A program made the translations under genes and the position numbers. Below the pieces are notes generated by a model, which saw nothing but the letters and a program-made list of their open reading frames with translations, was not told where the DNA came from and made no database searches. Of a stretch of 63,211 nucleotides of DNA, positions 1 through 8,449 are shown one piece after another; the stretch's first letter is position 1, and each line of letters opens with the position of its first letter. The stretch covers positions 1 to 63,211 of the forward strand of contig NAJO01000089.1 of assembly GCA_002077065.1 (NCBI GenBank), read 5' to 3'. The DNA comes from Cryoendolithus antarcticus. Lineage: Eukaryota; Ascomycota; Dothideomycetes; Cladosporiales; Cladosporiaceae.

Positions 1-168
1 TCATCGAGGGATTGATTTTGAGTTGGAGATAAATCGAAGGGCGGTTGTGGCTTATCAGATAAGACTGTCACGGGCCGGCCCGAAAGCACTGGACTTCCCT
101 ACTGCTGACCTGAATGGCAGCAGCAGCATTGCTGTGCTATATACGCTGGCTAGGACTGCTCTGCCAGA

Positions 169-1104
169 ATGCCGACCACTATGAGACGACATTTGAATCG
201 CACCTCTTCCGAATCGGACCCGGCCAGCACCGAATTTGCCTTAGGTGCGCCCGGCGTTCGCTCTGAAGACCGCGATTCCTTGGAGAATGACGACAATGGC
301 GAACACATACCAGCAACACTTCCGGGCATCATTCGACAGCTCATGGTTTTGCAGCGGCAGATGGAATATAATTTCGGAGATCTACACAACGGCTTGCGAG
401 ACACAAACACACGTTTGGACGAAGGTTTGCGAGACACGAACATACGTTTGGACGAGTTGCGAGCAGGCTTCGACGCGCAGCGAGTGGATCTCAACGAGCT
501 GCGAGCAGGCTTCGACGCGCAGCGAGTGGACTTCCACGAGCAGCGAGCCCAGGTTGGCCAGTTGAAAGCACAACAGATTAATCAAAGAGCGACTCACATT
601 AACAACCCGAATCAGCCAGTCGGGCGTGATGACGGCACGCTCATCCCGACCGAGTTATCTCGGCGATATAAGCATGTTCACGAACTTGTGCGTCTCAAAC
701 GCCGCGACAACTGGCAGGTATTAGCTGAGCTTCATAGCTTCTATAGTTCAGAGTCATGGTCGACCTGGGGTTTCAATCCATTGTCATCCTGGGATGAAAG
801 TGATATAGCAGAGCCGCTTATGACACACAACACTTTGGAGGACGCTATCAGCTGGGCACCGGACGATGCGCTACAAGATCTTGTAAGGCACCTCGGACTG
901 GACTATGACAAGATCATGACCAATGTCGAGGAGTATGAGAGCTTGCAACAGAGACGTGCAACTCAGAATAAGCGGGTAGCAGCAGGCGAAATGGCGTCTT
1001 CGAAGAGAGGGAGACTTCGATACCAGAGCGACATGAAGCACACTTATCGAAGGAAGAGAAGATGGAGCAGCCAGCGTCTACAGATTCTCTGTCAGGGAAG
1101 CTAA
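169..1104 (+). CDS. Uncharacterised protein with internal repeats and coiled coil
   Basis: An uninterrupted 311-codon frame opens with ATG at 169. I do not recognise the family. The N-terminal 60 residues are polar and probably disordered. A segment around residues 60-145 should form a coiled coil. It contains two 11-residue units of the type GLRDTNxRLDE followed by two 14-residue units of the type LRAGFDAQRVDxxE, with charged and hydrophobic residues spaced as in a helical rod. The C-terminal half has a conserved-looking globular stretch (TELSRRYKHVHELV, then a Trp-rich part) and ends in a Lys/Arg-rich tail that could bind nucleic acid or act as a nuclear signal. No signal peptide or membrane segment is visible. 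Antisense open frames over the repeats are a by-product of the repeat composition. Whether an upstream exon exists cannot be judged. Confidence 0.6.
   Translation: MPTTMRRHLNRTSSESDPASTEFALGAPGVRSEDRDSLENDDNGEHIPATLPGIIRQLMVLQRQMEYNFGDLHNGLRDTNTRLDEGLRDTNIRLDELRAGFDAQRVDLNELRAGFDAQRVDFHEQRAQVGQLKAQQINQRATHINNPNQPVGRDDGTLIPTELSRRYKHVHELVRLKRRDNWQVLAELHSFYSSESWSTWGFNPLSSWDESDIAEPLMTHNTLEDAISWAPDDALQDLVRHLGLDYDKIMTNVEEYESLQQRRATQNKRVAAGEMASSKRGRLRYQSDMKHTYRRKRRWSSQRLQILCQGS
391..540 (+). repeat. Two tandem coding repeats (2 x 33 bp and 2 x 42 bp)
   Basis: Positions 391-423 and 424-456 are a 33-bp tandem duplication. Positions 457-498 and 499-540 are an adjoining 42-bp tandem duplication. Both lengths are multiples of three, so the frame is kept and the coiled-coil rod of the host protein is lengthened. 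The 42-bp copies are nearly identical over their first 36 bases, which suggests recent slippage or unequal exchange. Confidence 0.85.
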
Positions 1105-2805
1105 AGTGGGACACCCGCGTTATGGAAGACCGAACACCAGAATCTCAACGGCCTCGTGTCAGGGACGCTTCTCAGTATAAACAGCCGACGTTCTCGCCAA
1201 CTTCAGTCGCGACCTCTAATGATCAGCTCCCAGCACGCACGAAACAGTGATCACTTACTACTGCTCGAGTTTTACGTTTGGTGCTATATTCGCTACTGGT
1301 TTGATGAGTATGACTCGGTCCTGAAACGCAGTCGTTGTGCAGAATGTATTGGCCGTTATAGCGAGCTTTTCCAGATATATCGTTATTTGCGTTCCCACTT
1401 CTGATCAAGTGTGCAAGCAATCTATCGTAACATCAACACCTAGATCGAGACTTCTGTGAGTGGTGTGTACGGTAATGTATCGTATGTTATCGTATCGTAT
1501 CGTGTGCACAAAATTTCATTCATACCCGGCTTGCTCATGTCGGTGCAAACCCGTATCCTACTATAGACCATATCAGCAATATCTTTTCTGCATTGTATCT
1601 AGTAAACGTAGTGTACAGTAATTGGGCCCTTTGTGAGGGTGCGAGACATAATGCCGCAGGTCACACTAGAACGGGGGAGATAACAGCGCAGGGTGAGTAA
1701 CTTATCACTGTTTGCAATGACCTGTGCCACAGCCGCTGCGGAGACTTCGGAGGAGCTGTTAATGCGACATTCACTCGTAAGTGGCGACGACAATATAGAG
1801 GTCGCTCCTAAATCTATAGAAGCGTCGTAGCTATGACCCTTTGGGTCGATAAGATTATTCGCTGCCTATTACGACCTATGTTAAGCCTTTACTATAGTGT
1901 TACCGTCGTAGAAGGAGTTTATCGGGGCTATCTCGGGGTACCTCGGAGAGCACGTAACCATGGGGCGCAATCTAGCGAAACCGACGATTTCCTAGTGTTC
2001 TGCGCGTTATACTAGGACCGACGACTATATAGGGGACTATCGAAGGCGTATAGGTAAGATAAGAGTATATTCCTCCTACTAGTATATAGTATATATACTT
2101 TAGCAACTTTACGCACGTGTAGTGTCCTCTTATACTAATATCCTCGTTTATAAGCATCCCCGAATGCTCGTAGCCGGGGTAACGTCTATCCCTACGTTAC
2201 GAGCTACCCTCCGTTACGAGCTAGATTTATAATTTAGACCCCGTAAATCTCTTTCTCGCAAGTCGAATAAAGCGTCTTTAGGTAGCATTGCTTAGTAGCT
2301 GTCCCTCTATAACAAGGCAGAGTAGTAACGAAAGTTACCGTCTATTAGTTAGGTAGTTAGTTATTTTGTTAATACTATCGATTATAGCTTTTCGATTTTA
2401 CCCCTACTAGATTACGTTTCGCGGAGTCTCGCTATTTCTAAGATTAATAGGCGAGAAGCTATAGTAGTAAAGAGTGTTGCCCCGGAATTCTAAAGGGACC
2501 CGATAGAAGGGTCATGTACCTAAGAGTTCCGTTTAATGAAGGATTAGGTGTTCTAATGTGGCGTGATTTGAACGTGCTCTAGCGTGTATAAGCGAGTCTT
2601 GTAAGTCACGTCTGTCACTGTATCTCGATTACAGTAAATGACCACTCTATTTTTAGCGCCGGGATCGACTATGGCGTATGTTAAAGATTCTAGGAGCATA
2701 TATTCGCCACGTGACGAGGTTTGCCTTCTGCTGCCTAACAGAGCGGCATGCTGAATAGGACTTACTCGCAGGGCACCTCTCGCTGCCATCGTCACGTAAG
2801 CAACT
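1105..2805. other. Gene-free stretch, partly RIP-like AT-rich
   Basis: No supported gene. Around 1470-1505 there is a short irregular run of TATCG/ATCGT units. From about 1800 to 2560 the sequence is rich in TA with few CA and TG dinucleotides, as expected for DNA changed by RIP. No family can be read from it. It directly precedes a transposase relic and may be part of the same inserted mass. Confidence 0.5.
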
Positions 2806-4372
2806 ATGTCAGACCGGGCCAGTCAGTTACTAGCACAGGTTCTTCCACTCAGCGTGCCGACATCATTCCGTGCTCCAGCAGATCATGGCGATATCCCTCG
2901 CACTACCCTCCAACATCGCCCACGCGGACCAAGGTCGCTCAAAGACAAGGCGAGAAGCTAGTAGTACCTCACCCTATCGGAAGAGAAAGCACTTATGAAG
3001 TTCTTGATACAGCAGGATGCTCTCGGGCGTCCCGTGCGGATAAAGTATGTAGGCTCGATTGCCTTCAGCCTCGCCCGAGGGCGAGCCCTGCCGGACAGAG
3101 TGAACAAGCCTCTGGAAAGAATTGGGCACAGTCCCTCCATAAGCGCCAGGCATGTGTCCTCAAGAGCGAGCAAGAGTGGGCCGTTAGACTGGAATCGTTT
3201 CGATATCTATGATAAGGTCGCGCACTGGTTTAACGTGATCCGAGAGGTCCTACGAGATCCCATTGTTCTGCAAGAGAATGTTTACAACATGGACGAGACC
3301 GGCGTCATGCTTTCCAAACTGAACACTGTTAAGGTGCTTGTCGGTAATCACAGTTAGCACGGCTCTAGAGGTGCGCGTGTCAAGCGAACAACTGTGACGG
3401 CTGTCGAGTGTATCAGTGCCGATGGCAGGTACTTACATGATCATCTGGCCTGCATCGACTCACCGAGCTAATTGGATCACCTTTCCAACTCCCGGTTGGC
3501 ATCACGCATACTTCGACAGTAGATATACTGAGTCCTATCTCAGCTTACAACGGCTCAACCTTGTGTTTGATCCACACACCAAAGAACGGGCCAAACAGGG
3601 ACCGCGTGCATTGATATGTGATGGCTTCGGGACACATGAAACGCTCGAAGTCATGGAGTTCTGTTTCGAGAACAATATCGTACTGTGCCGCCTTCCATCC
3701 CACACCTCCCATAAGCTTCAGCCCGGTGACATTTCAGTGTTTGGTCCACTGAAGGCGGCCTATAGAGATCAGGTAGAAAGACTGGAGCGAGGGTGCGTGG
3801 GACCAATCGGCAAGGAGCATTTCACGTCTCTTTATAGCCGCGCCAGAGAGGAGGCGTTCACATCTAGGAACGTACGAGCTGGATGGGCCAAGGCCGGTCT
3901 CTTCCCCTTCAATCCGGACAGGGCACTTTTGGGAATTCCGAAACCCACAGCTGAAGTGATTGCTTCAACGACAGTGGAGGTTGCCGCGGGATGCAATCCG
4001 GGCGGCCAAACAGCGTCACCGCACACGCCTATAACGCCAGTATCAGCGGGAGCTGTTACGTCGCTGCATAGTCTGATAGAAGCTGACGCTCGTATGCTTG
4101 ATCAAGCGAGTAAGCACCGCTTGCAGAGGCACTTACAGAAGCTCACTAACGCCACGCGACTTTCCTTCGCTGAACGCGCCCTCCTCCAAGAACAGGTTAG
4201 ATTTCTTGCTACGATGAACAGCGAAGCGAAGGCTCGCCGCGCAACCAAGTCTACTATAATCGGCACCGCGAGGGTCATGACCTTCGAGGACCTCGAGAAG
4301 GCACGAGTAGAGCGCGCTGCGAAAGAAGCGGAGAAAGAGGCCAAGAAGGCAAGGCAGACTTCGAAGGCATGA
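2806..4372 (+). pseudogene. Broken Fot1/pogo-type DDE transposase
   Basis: This is the decayed gene of a pogo-superfamily (Fot1-like) transposase, the enzyme that cuts and re-inserts its own element at TA sites. Reading begins at ATG 2806 with a psq-type helix-turn-helix region (IPRTTLQHR), then the CENP-B-like segment LIQQDALGRPVRIK. The catalytic core follows: NVYNMDETG (first Asp), LICDGFGTHET (second Asp), and SHKLQPGDISVFGPLK (third Asp). The lysine-rich C-terminus ends at TGA 4370. The gene is dead: two adjacent TAG codons at 2959 and 2962 stand where the family usually has Gln-Gln, there is a TAG at 3355, and the frame shifts near 3105, 3175 and 3440. The stop codons fit C-to-T change at CpA. 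Terminal repeats were not found. The stop codon overlaps the first recognisable codons of the next gene. Confidence 0.85.
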
Positions 4373-6260
4373 TGCCTGGCGGACGACTTATACCTATGCG
4401 AACTTCGATATTGATTTCGAGAAGAAGCGGTTCCATGGCACTGTAACATTGACTCTCAGGAAGCTGGATGAGCAGAAGCAAGTCGTGCTTGATACGTCCT
4501 ATCTCAGTATCTCCAGCGTGCGCATTGCAGATAAGGACGTGAAGTGGGATCTCGCCACCGAACGCACCGAGCCATACGGTTCTGCACTTACCGTCTCCCT
4601 TCCAGAGGGTAGTACTGCCAACGACATTGCCATCGAGATCGCAGTGGCAACCACCAAGGACTGTACTGCATTGCAATGGATGACTCCAGCTCAGACCAGC
4701 AACAAGAAGCACACGTACATTTTCAGCCAGTGCCAGGCCATTCACGCCCGTTCTTTATTGCCATGTCAGGATACGCCAGACGTGAAGTCGACGTATACCT
4801 TCAATCTCCGCTCGCCATTGCCAGTCCTTGCGTCAGGGCTTCCCACGAAGGTGAGCGAATTCCGTGCTGGTAAGGATGGTCAGCCAGGTACGCTGCTGTA
4901 TAGCTTCCAGCAAGACGTGCCCATGCCCTCATATCTCTTCGCCCTGGCAAGCGGAGATATCGCATCTGCGGCAATCGGGCCTCGATTGACAGTCTACACT
5001 GGTCCCGAGGAGCTTAAGGACTGCCAATGGGAGTTCGAAGACGACACCGAGAAGTACATCCAGATTTCCGAGAAGCTTGTGTATCCCTACGAGTGGACCA
5101 CCTACAATGTCTTGGTTCTACCGCCGAGCTTCCCGTATGGCGGCATGGAGAATCCACAAACGACCTACACAACACCCACACTCATATCCGGCGATCGGCA
5201 GAAAGTTGATGTGATCGCGCACGAGCTCTCATATTCATGGTCAGGTACGAAATCGGAGGAGGCACTAGGTCGAAGATACGATCCCCTGCTGACGCTTGAC
5301 ACTTTTCTAGGTAATCTTGTCTCATGCGCCAGCTGGGAGCATTTCTGGTTAAACGAAGGATGGACTACCTATCTCGAGCGCCGCATACAACCCGCAGTGC
5401 ACAAGGACGACCAATATTGGGACTTTAGTGCGCTACTCGGCTGGAAGGCGCTAAGCGACAGCATTGCGCAGTTCAGGGAAGATCACGAGTTTACGAAGCT
5501 GATGCCGAATCTCGAGGGCAAGGATCCGGACAACGCGTTTTCGAGCGTAGCCTACGAAAAGGGCTTCTTGCTCCTGTACTACCTGGAGAAGCTGGTGGGC
5601 CAAGATAAGTTAGAACCGTTCATCAAGCACTACTTCACCACATTCAAGTTCAAGTCCGTAGAAACGAGCGAGTTCAAGACATGCCTCTACGAATTCTTCG
5701 AGAAGAACGACGAACCAGGCTATCTCAAGTTGGTGTCCAAGGTGCAGTGGCACAAATGGCTGAGCGAACCTGGCTTCCCTCAAAAGCCAGATTCCGATAC
5801 TTCGCTCGCAGATGTATGCTACGATTTGGCGAAGAAGTGGCAATCAAAGGGCGACAAATCTGGCTTCAAACCCGCCAAAAGTGACCTGTCATCCTTCTCC
5901 GGTCAACAAATCTACGTCTTTCTCGAAGCACTGCAAGACTCTTCTACGCCCCTACCAGCCAAGTCAGTGGAGCTGATGGGCAGCACCTACGCCTTCGAGA
6001 AGTCCAAGAACGTCGAGATTGTGTCTCGCTTCTACGTTCTTGCGCTCCGGAGTAGAGCCGAGAAGTACTATGACGATGCTGCATTACTAGCCGGTAGCGT
6101 GGGGAGGATGAAGTTCGTTCGACCACTGTACAGGGAGCTTCTCAAGGTCAAGCCAGAGCTGGCCAAGCAGACGTTCGAGAGGCACAAGGACTTCTATCAT
6201 CCGATCTGTCGGGGGATGATCGAGAAGATGTTGGTGAAAGAGAAGGGGAGTGGTGCATAG
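4371..6260 (+). pseudogene. 5'-truncated leukotriene A4 hydrolase / M1 aminopeptidase with altered zinc site
   Basis: Homology to fungal leukotriene A4 hydrolase-type M1 zinc metallopeptidases (aminopeptidase plus epoxide hydrolase, cytosolic) runs from DAWRTT at 4371 to the family's normal C-terminal motif MIEKML at about 6222. The family's first dozen or so residues, including the start codon, are missing because a transposase reading frame ends at the same point. The next in-frame ATG lies well inside the domain. Visible motifs are the exopeptidase signature GGMENP, the zinc motif and the distal glutamate motif WLNEGW. The zinc motif reads HELSY instead of HELSH: codon TAT at 5232-5234 replaces the expected second zinc-ligand His. 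A 66-nt phase-1 intron at 5245-5310 restores SWSGN. Apart from these faults, about 600 codons are free of stops. I therefore call it a recently disabled copy. A functional paralogue elsewhere is possible. Confidence 0.85.
5245..5310 (+). other. Spliceosomal intron (66 nt) in the M1 peptidase gene
   Basis: The intron starts GTACGA, has a CTGAC branch-like motif, and ends TTCTAG. Removing it joins TGG TCA G to GT AAT and gives SWSGN, the expected sequence after the zinc motif. Its length is a multiple of three and it contains no stop, so an unspliced reading simply inserts 22 residues. Confidence 0.85.
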
Positions 6261-6771
6261 TGTAGGAACTGTAGCTCCACTTCTCCAAACATCTCACATG
6301 CCGCCTGCGAGTACATCAGTTTGTCCACCTCGTCGCGGCACCAGAGTACAGCTTGTGAGAGAGGCTGGCTTCACGAGGATGTACTACGGGGACTTCGCTC
6401 CTTGCGTATGGGCACTGCACCAGTACACTGCAGCCCGTTGTCACACTTACCTGGGAATGAGCAGAAGGCATGTCGAAGGCATAAAGAAGCAGAGGCCGCG
6501 AAAGTGTTACCCAGCCACGAGAAGGTTAGCGGCCCATGTGAGATTTCAAATGATCAACATTATAAAGTAAGGACTGCGTTGAGTAAAAGTATATACGAAA
6601 CAATAGTAGTGACCATAAGACACGAAGCTCTGCAGTCCGGCCCATCTCGCGAGAACAAGAAGCCACCCCCAACTCCCCCTTCAACCGTGCGATTGCTCGC
6701 TACATGTACCGAAGTACTCATCACTTGAATTCTCTGACATCCACGTCCCCAGCACCAAGCCTAAGCCTGCT
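6261..6771. other. Convergent intergenic region
   Basis: This separates the plus-strand peptidase relic from the minus-strand ice-binding-like gene and probably holds both 3' ends. Short open frames here have no recognisable content. No terminator structure was identified. Confidence 0.4.
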
Positions 6772-8313
6772 CTAAGCGAACATCTTGACGTGATCCCTCT
6801 TCGCCTTGAGCGTGCAGGCAGGGACCTTGGTGCTGGTAACAGTCGACGAAGTCGTCTTGGTCGACCAGTAAGTCTTGGTGTTCCACTTGGTGACCTTAGC
6901 GGTCTTGGTCGGACCAGTCTTCTTCGTGGAAGTCTTGCCAGCGCAGGTGGTCTGAACAACCGTCGTCTTGGTCACAGTCTTCTTGGCTGCGCGTGCCTCG
7001 ATCGCAGCCTCGGGCCTCTCGAGCTCGGCCTCGCGCTTCTCGATCTCGAGTGGAGCGTCCCGCTTGCAAGCGGTGGGCGTGGCAGTCTTGGTCGATGTCT
7101 TGGTGGAGCAGTATGTAGTAGTCGCGGTGGTGCTCGTGGTCGAGGTTGCTACGGTCTGGGTGACGGTTTGAGTGGCTGTGAGGGTGATTGTGGTCGTGCT
7201 GGCCTGGTTCGTGACAGTCGACGTCGAAGTGGAGGTGACGGTCACAGCCGGCGCAGTAGTAGTTGACACGGCAGTCGTAGTCGTGATTTGGCCAGGTGCG
7301 GTCGTCGTGGTAACAACACCGGGTAGAGTCGTAGTGGTGATAACACCGGGTGCCGTGGTGGTAGTGACGACACCGGGTAGGGTCACGGTCGAAGTGACAG
7401 TGCTTGCCGGCAGCGTCGTCGTGACCCCATTGATGATTGTTGTGACCACCGGAACGGTGACAATGATGGTACTGATGACGGGTGGGAGTGTGATGGTCTG
7501 GGTCAGGGGCGGCAGGGTGATGATTGAGGTGAGGGGCGGTAGGGTGATGGTCGAGATGATCGGGACTGAAATGGGAGGTACGACGACAGCTGCGCCGCAA
7601 GAGCCACCGATCGTGACGGTATCGAGTGTGACGGCAGCGTTCAAGGCGTACAGAGCACCCCTGCTGAGAGACGTGCCAGTAGTGGCCGTAATGGAAGCCT
7701 GGGCAAGAACCACGCCAAGGAATTGAGTGCCAGTACCGAAAGTTGCGGAGCTACCGACTTGCCAGTAGACGTTGCAGGCCTGAGCGCCGTTGATGAGCAC
7801 CACGGACGAGGCGCTGGCCGTGGTCAGAGTTGAACCGAACTTGAAGACGAAAACGGCGTTGGGGTTGTTTTGCGCATCGAGGATGAGCTGGCCGGTCAGA
7901 CCTCCCGAGGACGAGAACTGGTACACTCCAGAGTAGAGGGTTCGGCCACCGAGATCTTGCCCGGTAAGATCAGCCCCCACTGATAAGAGAGTGATGCTCG
8001 CGTAAGCCACCAACAGGTCAGCCTTGGCTAGAGTCGCTGCCAGGTTCAACAGTCCTGCGTCTTGACCTTGGCTGATGCCTGGGCCAAACCCAGTGATCGA
8101 TGTACCAGGCGATAGACCAATCTTGGCAGCAATGTTGGTGTTGCCAGTGTTGGTGATTGTCGTTGCAGCGAATACGCCGTATGGACCGACCAGTCCGAGC
8201 TGGATGGGCGTAGTGATAATCGGAAGGGAAATTGGTGGCAGGCCTGGGAGAAGCTGTGCATTGGCGGATGCAGCCAGTCCAATGGCGAACCAGACTGCGT
8301 TGGTGAAATGCAT
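6772..8313 (-). CDS. Secreted ice-binding-like protein (DUF3494) with Thr-rich stalk
   Basis: The product has a DUF3494 (type 1 ice-binding protein, beta-solenoid) domain. Members adsorb to ice and limit its growth, and some act as adhesins. I chose the second Met (ATG at 8313, 513 aa) because it begins a clean signal peptide (MHFTNAVWFAIGLAASANA, then QLLPG). The earlier in-frame Met would put 23 polar residues in front. The domain spans about residues 39-250, with typical motifs ADLTGQDLGG, GVYQFSSS, DAQNNPNAVFVFKFGS and INGAQACNVYWQVGSSA. A Pro/Val/Thr-rich stalk follows, with repeats of the type LPGVVTTTTAPG, then a segment with Lys-Arg pairs that could be Kex2 sites, and a basic Thr/Lys-rich tail. 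No C-terminal hydrophobic GPI signal is present. The frame is undamaged although decayed genes surround it. No intron is needed. Ice binding itself is inferred. Confidence 0.88.
   Translation of the reverse strand: MHFTNAVWFAIGLAASANAQLLPGLPPISLPIITTPIQLGLVGPYGVFAATTITNTGNTNIAAKIGLSPGTSITGFGPGISQGQDAGLLNLAATLAKADLLVAYASITLLSVGADLTGQDLGGRTLYSGVYQFSSSGGLTGQLILDAQNNPNAVFVFKFGSTLTTASASSVVLINGAQACNVYWQVGSSATFGTGTQFLGVVLAQASITATTGTSLSRGALYALNAAVTLDTVTIGGSCGAAVVVPPISVPIISTITLPPLTSIITLPPLTQTITLPPVISTIIVTVPVVTTIINGVTTTLPASTVTSTVTLPGVVTTTTAPGVITTTTLPGVVTTTTAPGQITTTTAVSTTTAPAVTVTSTSTSTVTNQASTTTITLTATQTVTQTVATSTTSTTATTTYCSTKTSTKTATPTACKRDAPLEIEKREAELERPEAAIEARAAKKTVTKTTVVQTTCAGKTSTKKTGPTKTAKVTKWNTKTYWSTKTTSSTVTSTKVPACTLKAKRDHVKMFA
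7283..7400 (-). repeat. Degenerate Thr-rich stalk repeats
   Basis: This part of the gene encodes alternating units of the form TLPGVVTTTTAPG(V/Q)ITTT. At DNA level these are GTAGTNGTGACNACACCGGGT-like copies about 27 bp apart on the plus strand. Such stalks are usually O-glycosylated and hold a domain away from the wall. The skewed composition also creates long open frames on the opposite strand, which I treat as artefacts. Confidence 0.7.
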
Positions 8314-8438
8314 GACGAGAAGAGACAGCGAAGGTAGTCTGGAGGGACTGTAAGAAGCCTCAGGCGAGTGACTGAAGTGCAAAGTGGAAGTGAATGTGAA
8401 TGATTGATATCTCTTCCTTTCCAGGAAACAGCACTCCC

Positions 8439-8447
8439 CTTATACCC
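8439..8447 (-). promoter_or_regulatory. TATA-like element upstream of the ice-binding-like gene
   Basis: The minus strand reads GGGTATAAG about 130 bp before the chosen ATG at 8313. Position and sequence suit a TATA box, with transcription starting roughly 30 bp downstream. This supports the chosen gene orientation but is only a motif match. Confidence 0.35.
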
Positions 8448-8449
8448 TT

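Noticed and set aside
6790..7726. Long plus-strand open frames opposite the ice-binding-like gene's stalk
   Set aside because: They encode only Val/Thr/Gly or Leu/Gly/Arg-rich repeats, mirror the GC- and repeat-rich stalk codons, and have no independent start context or motif.
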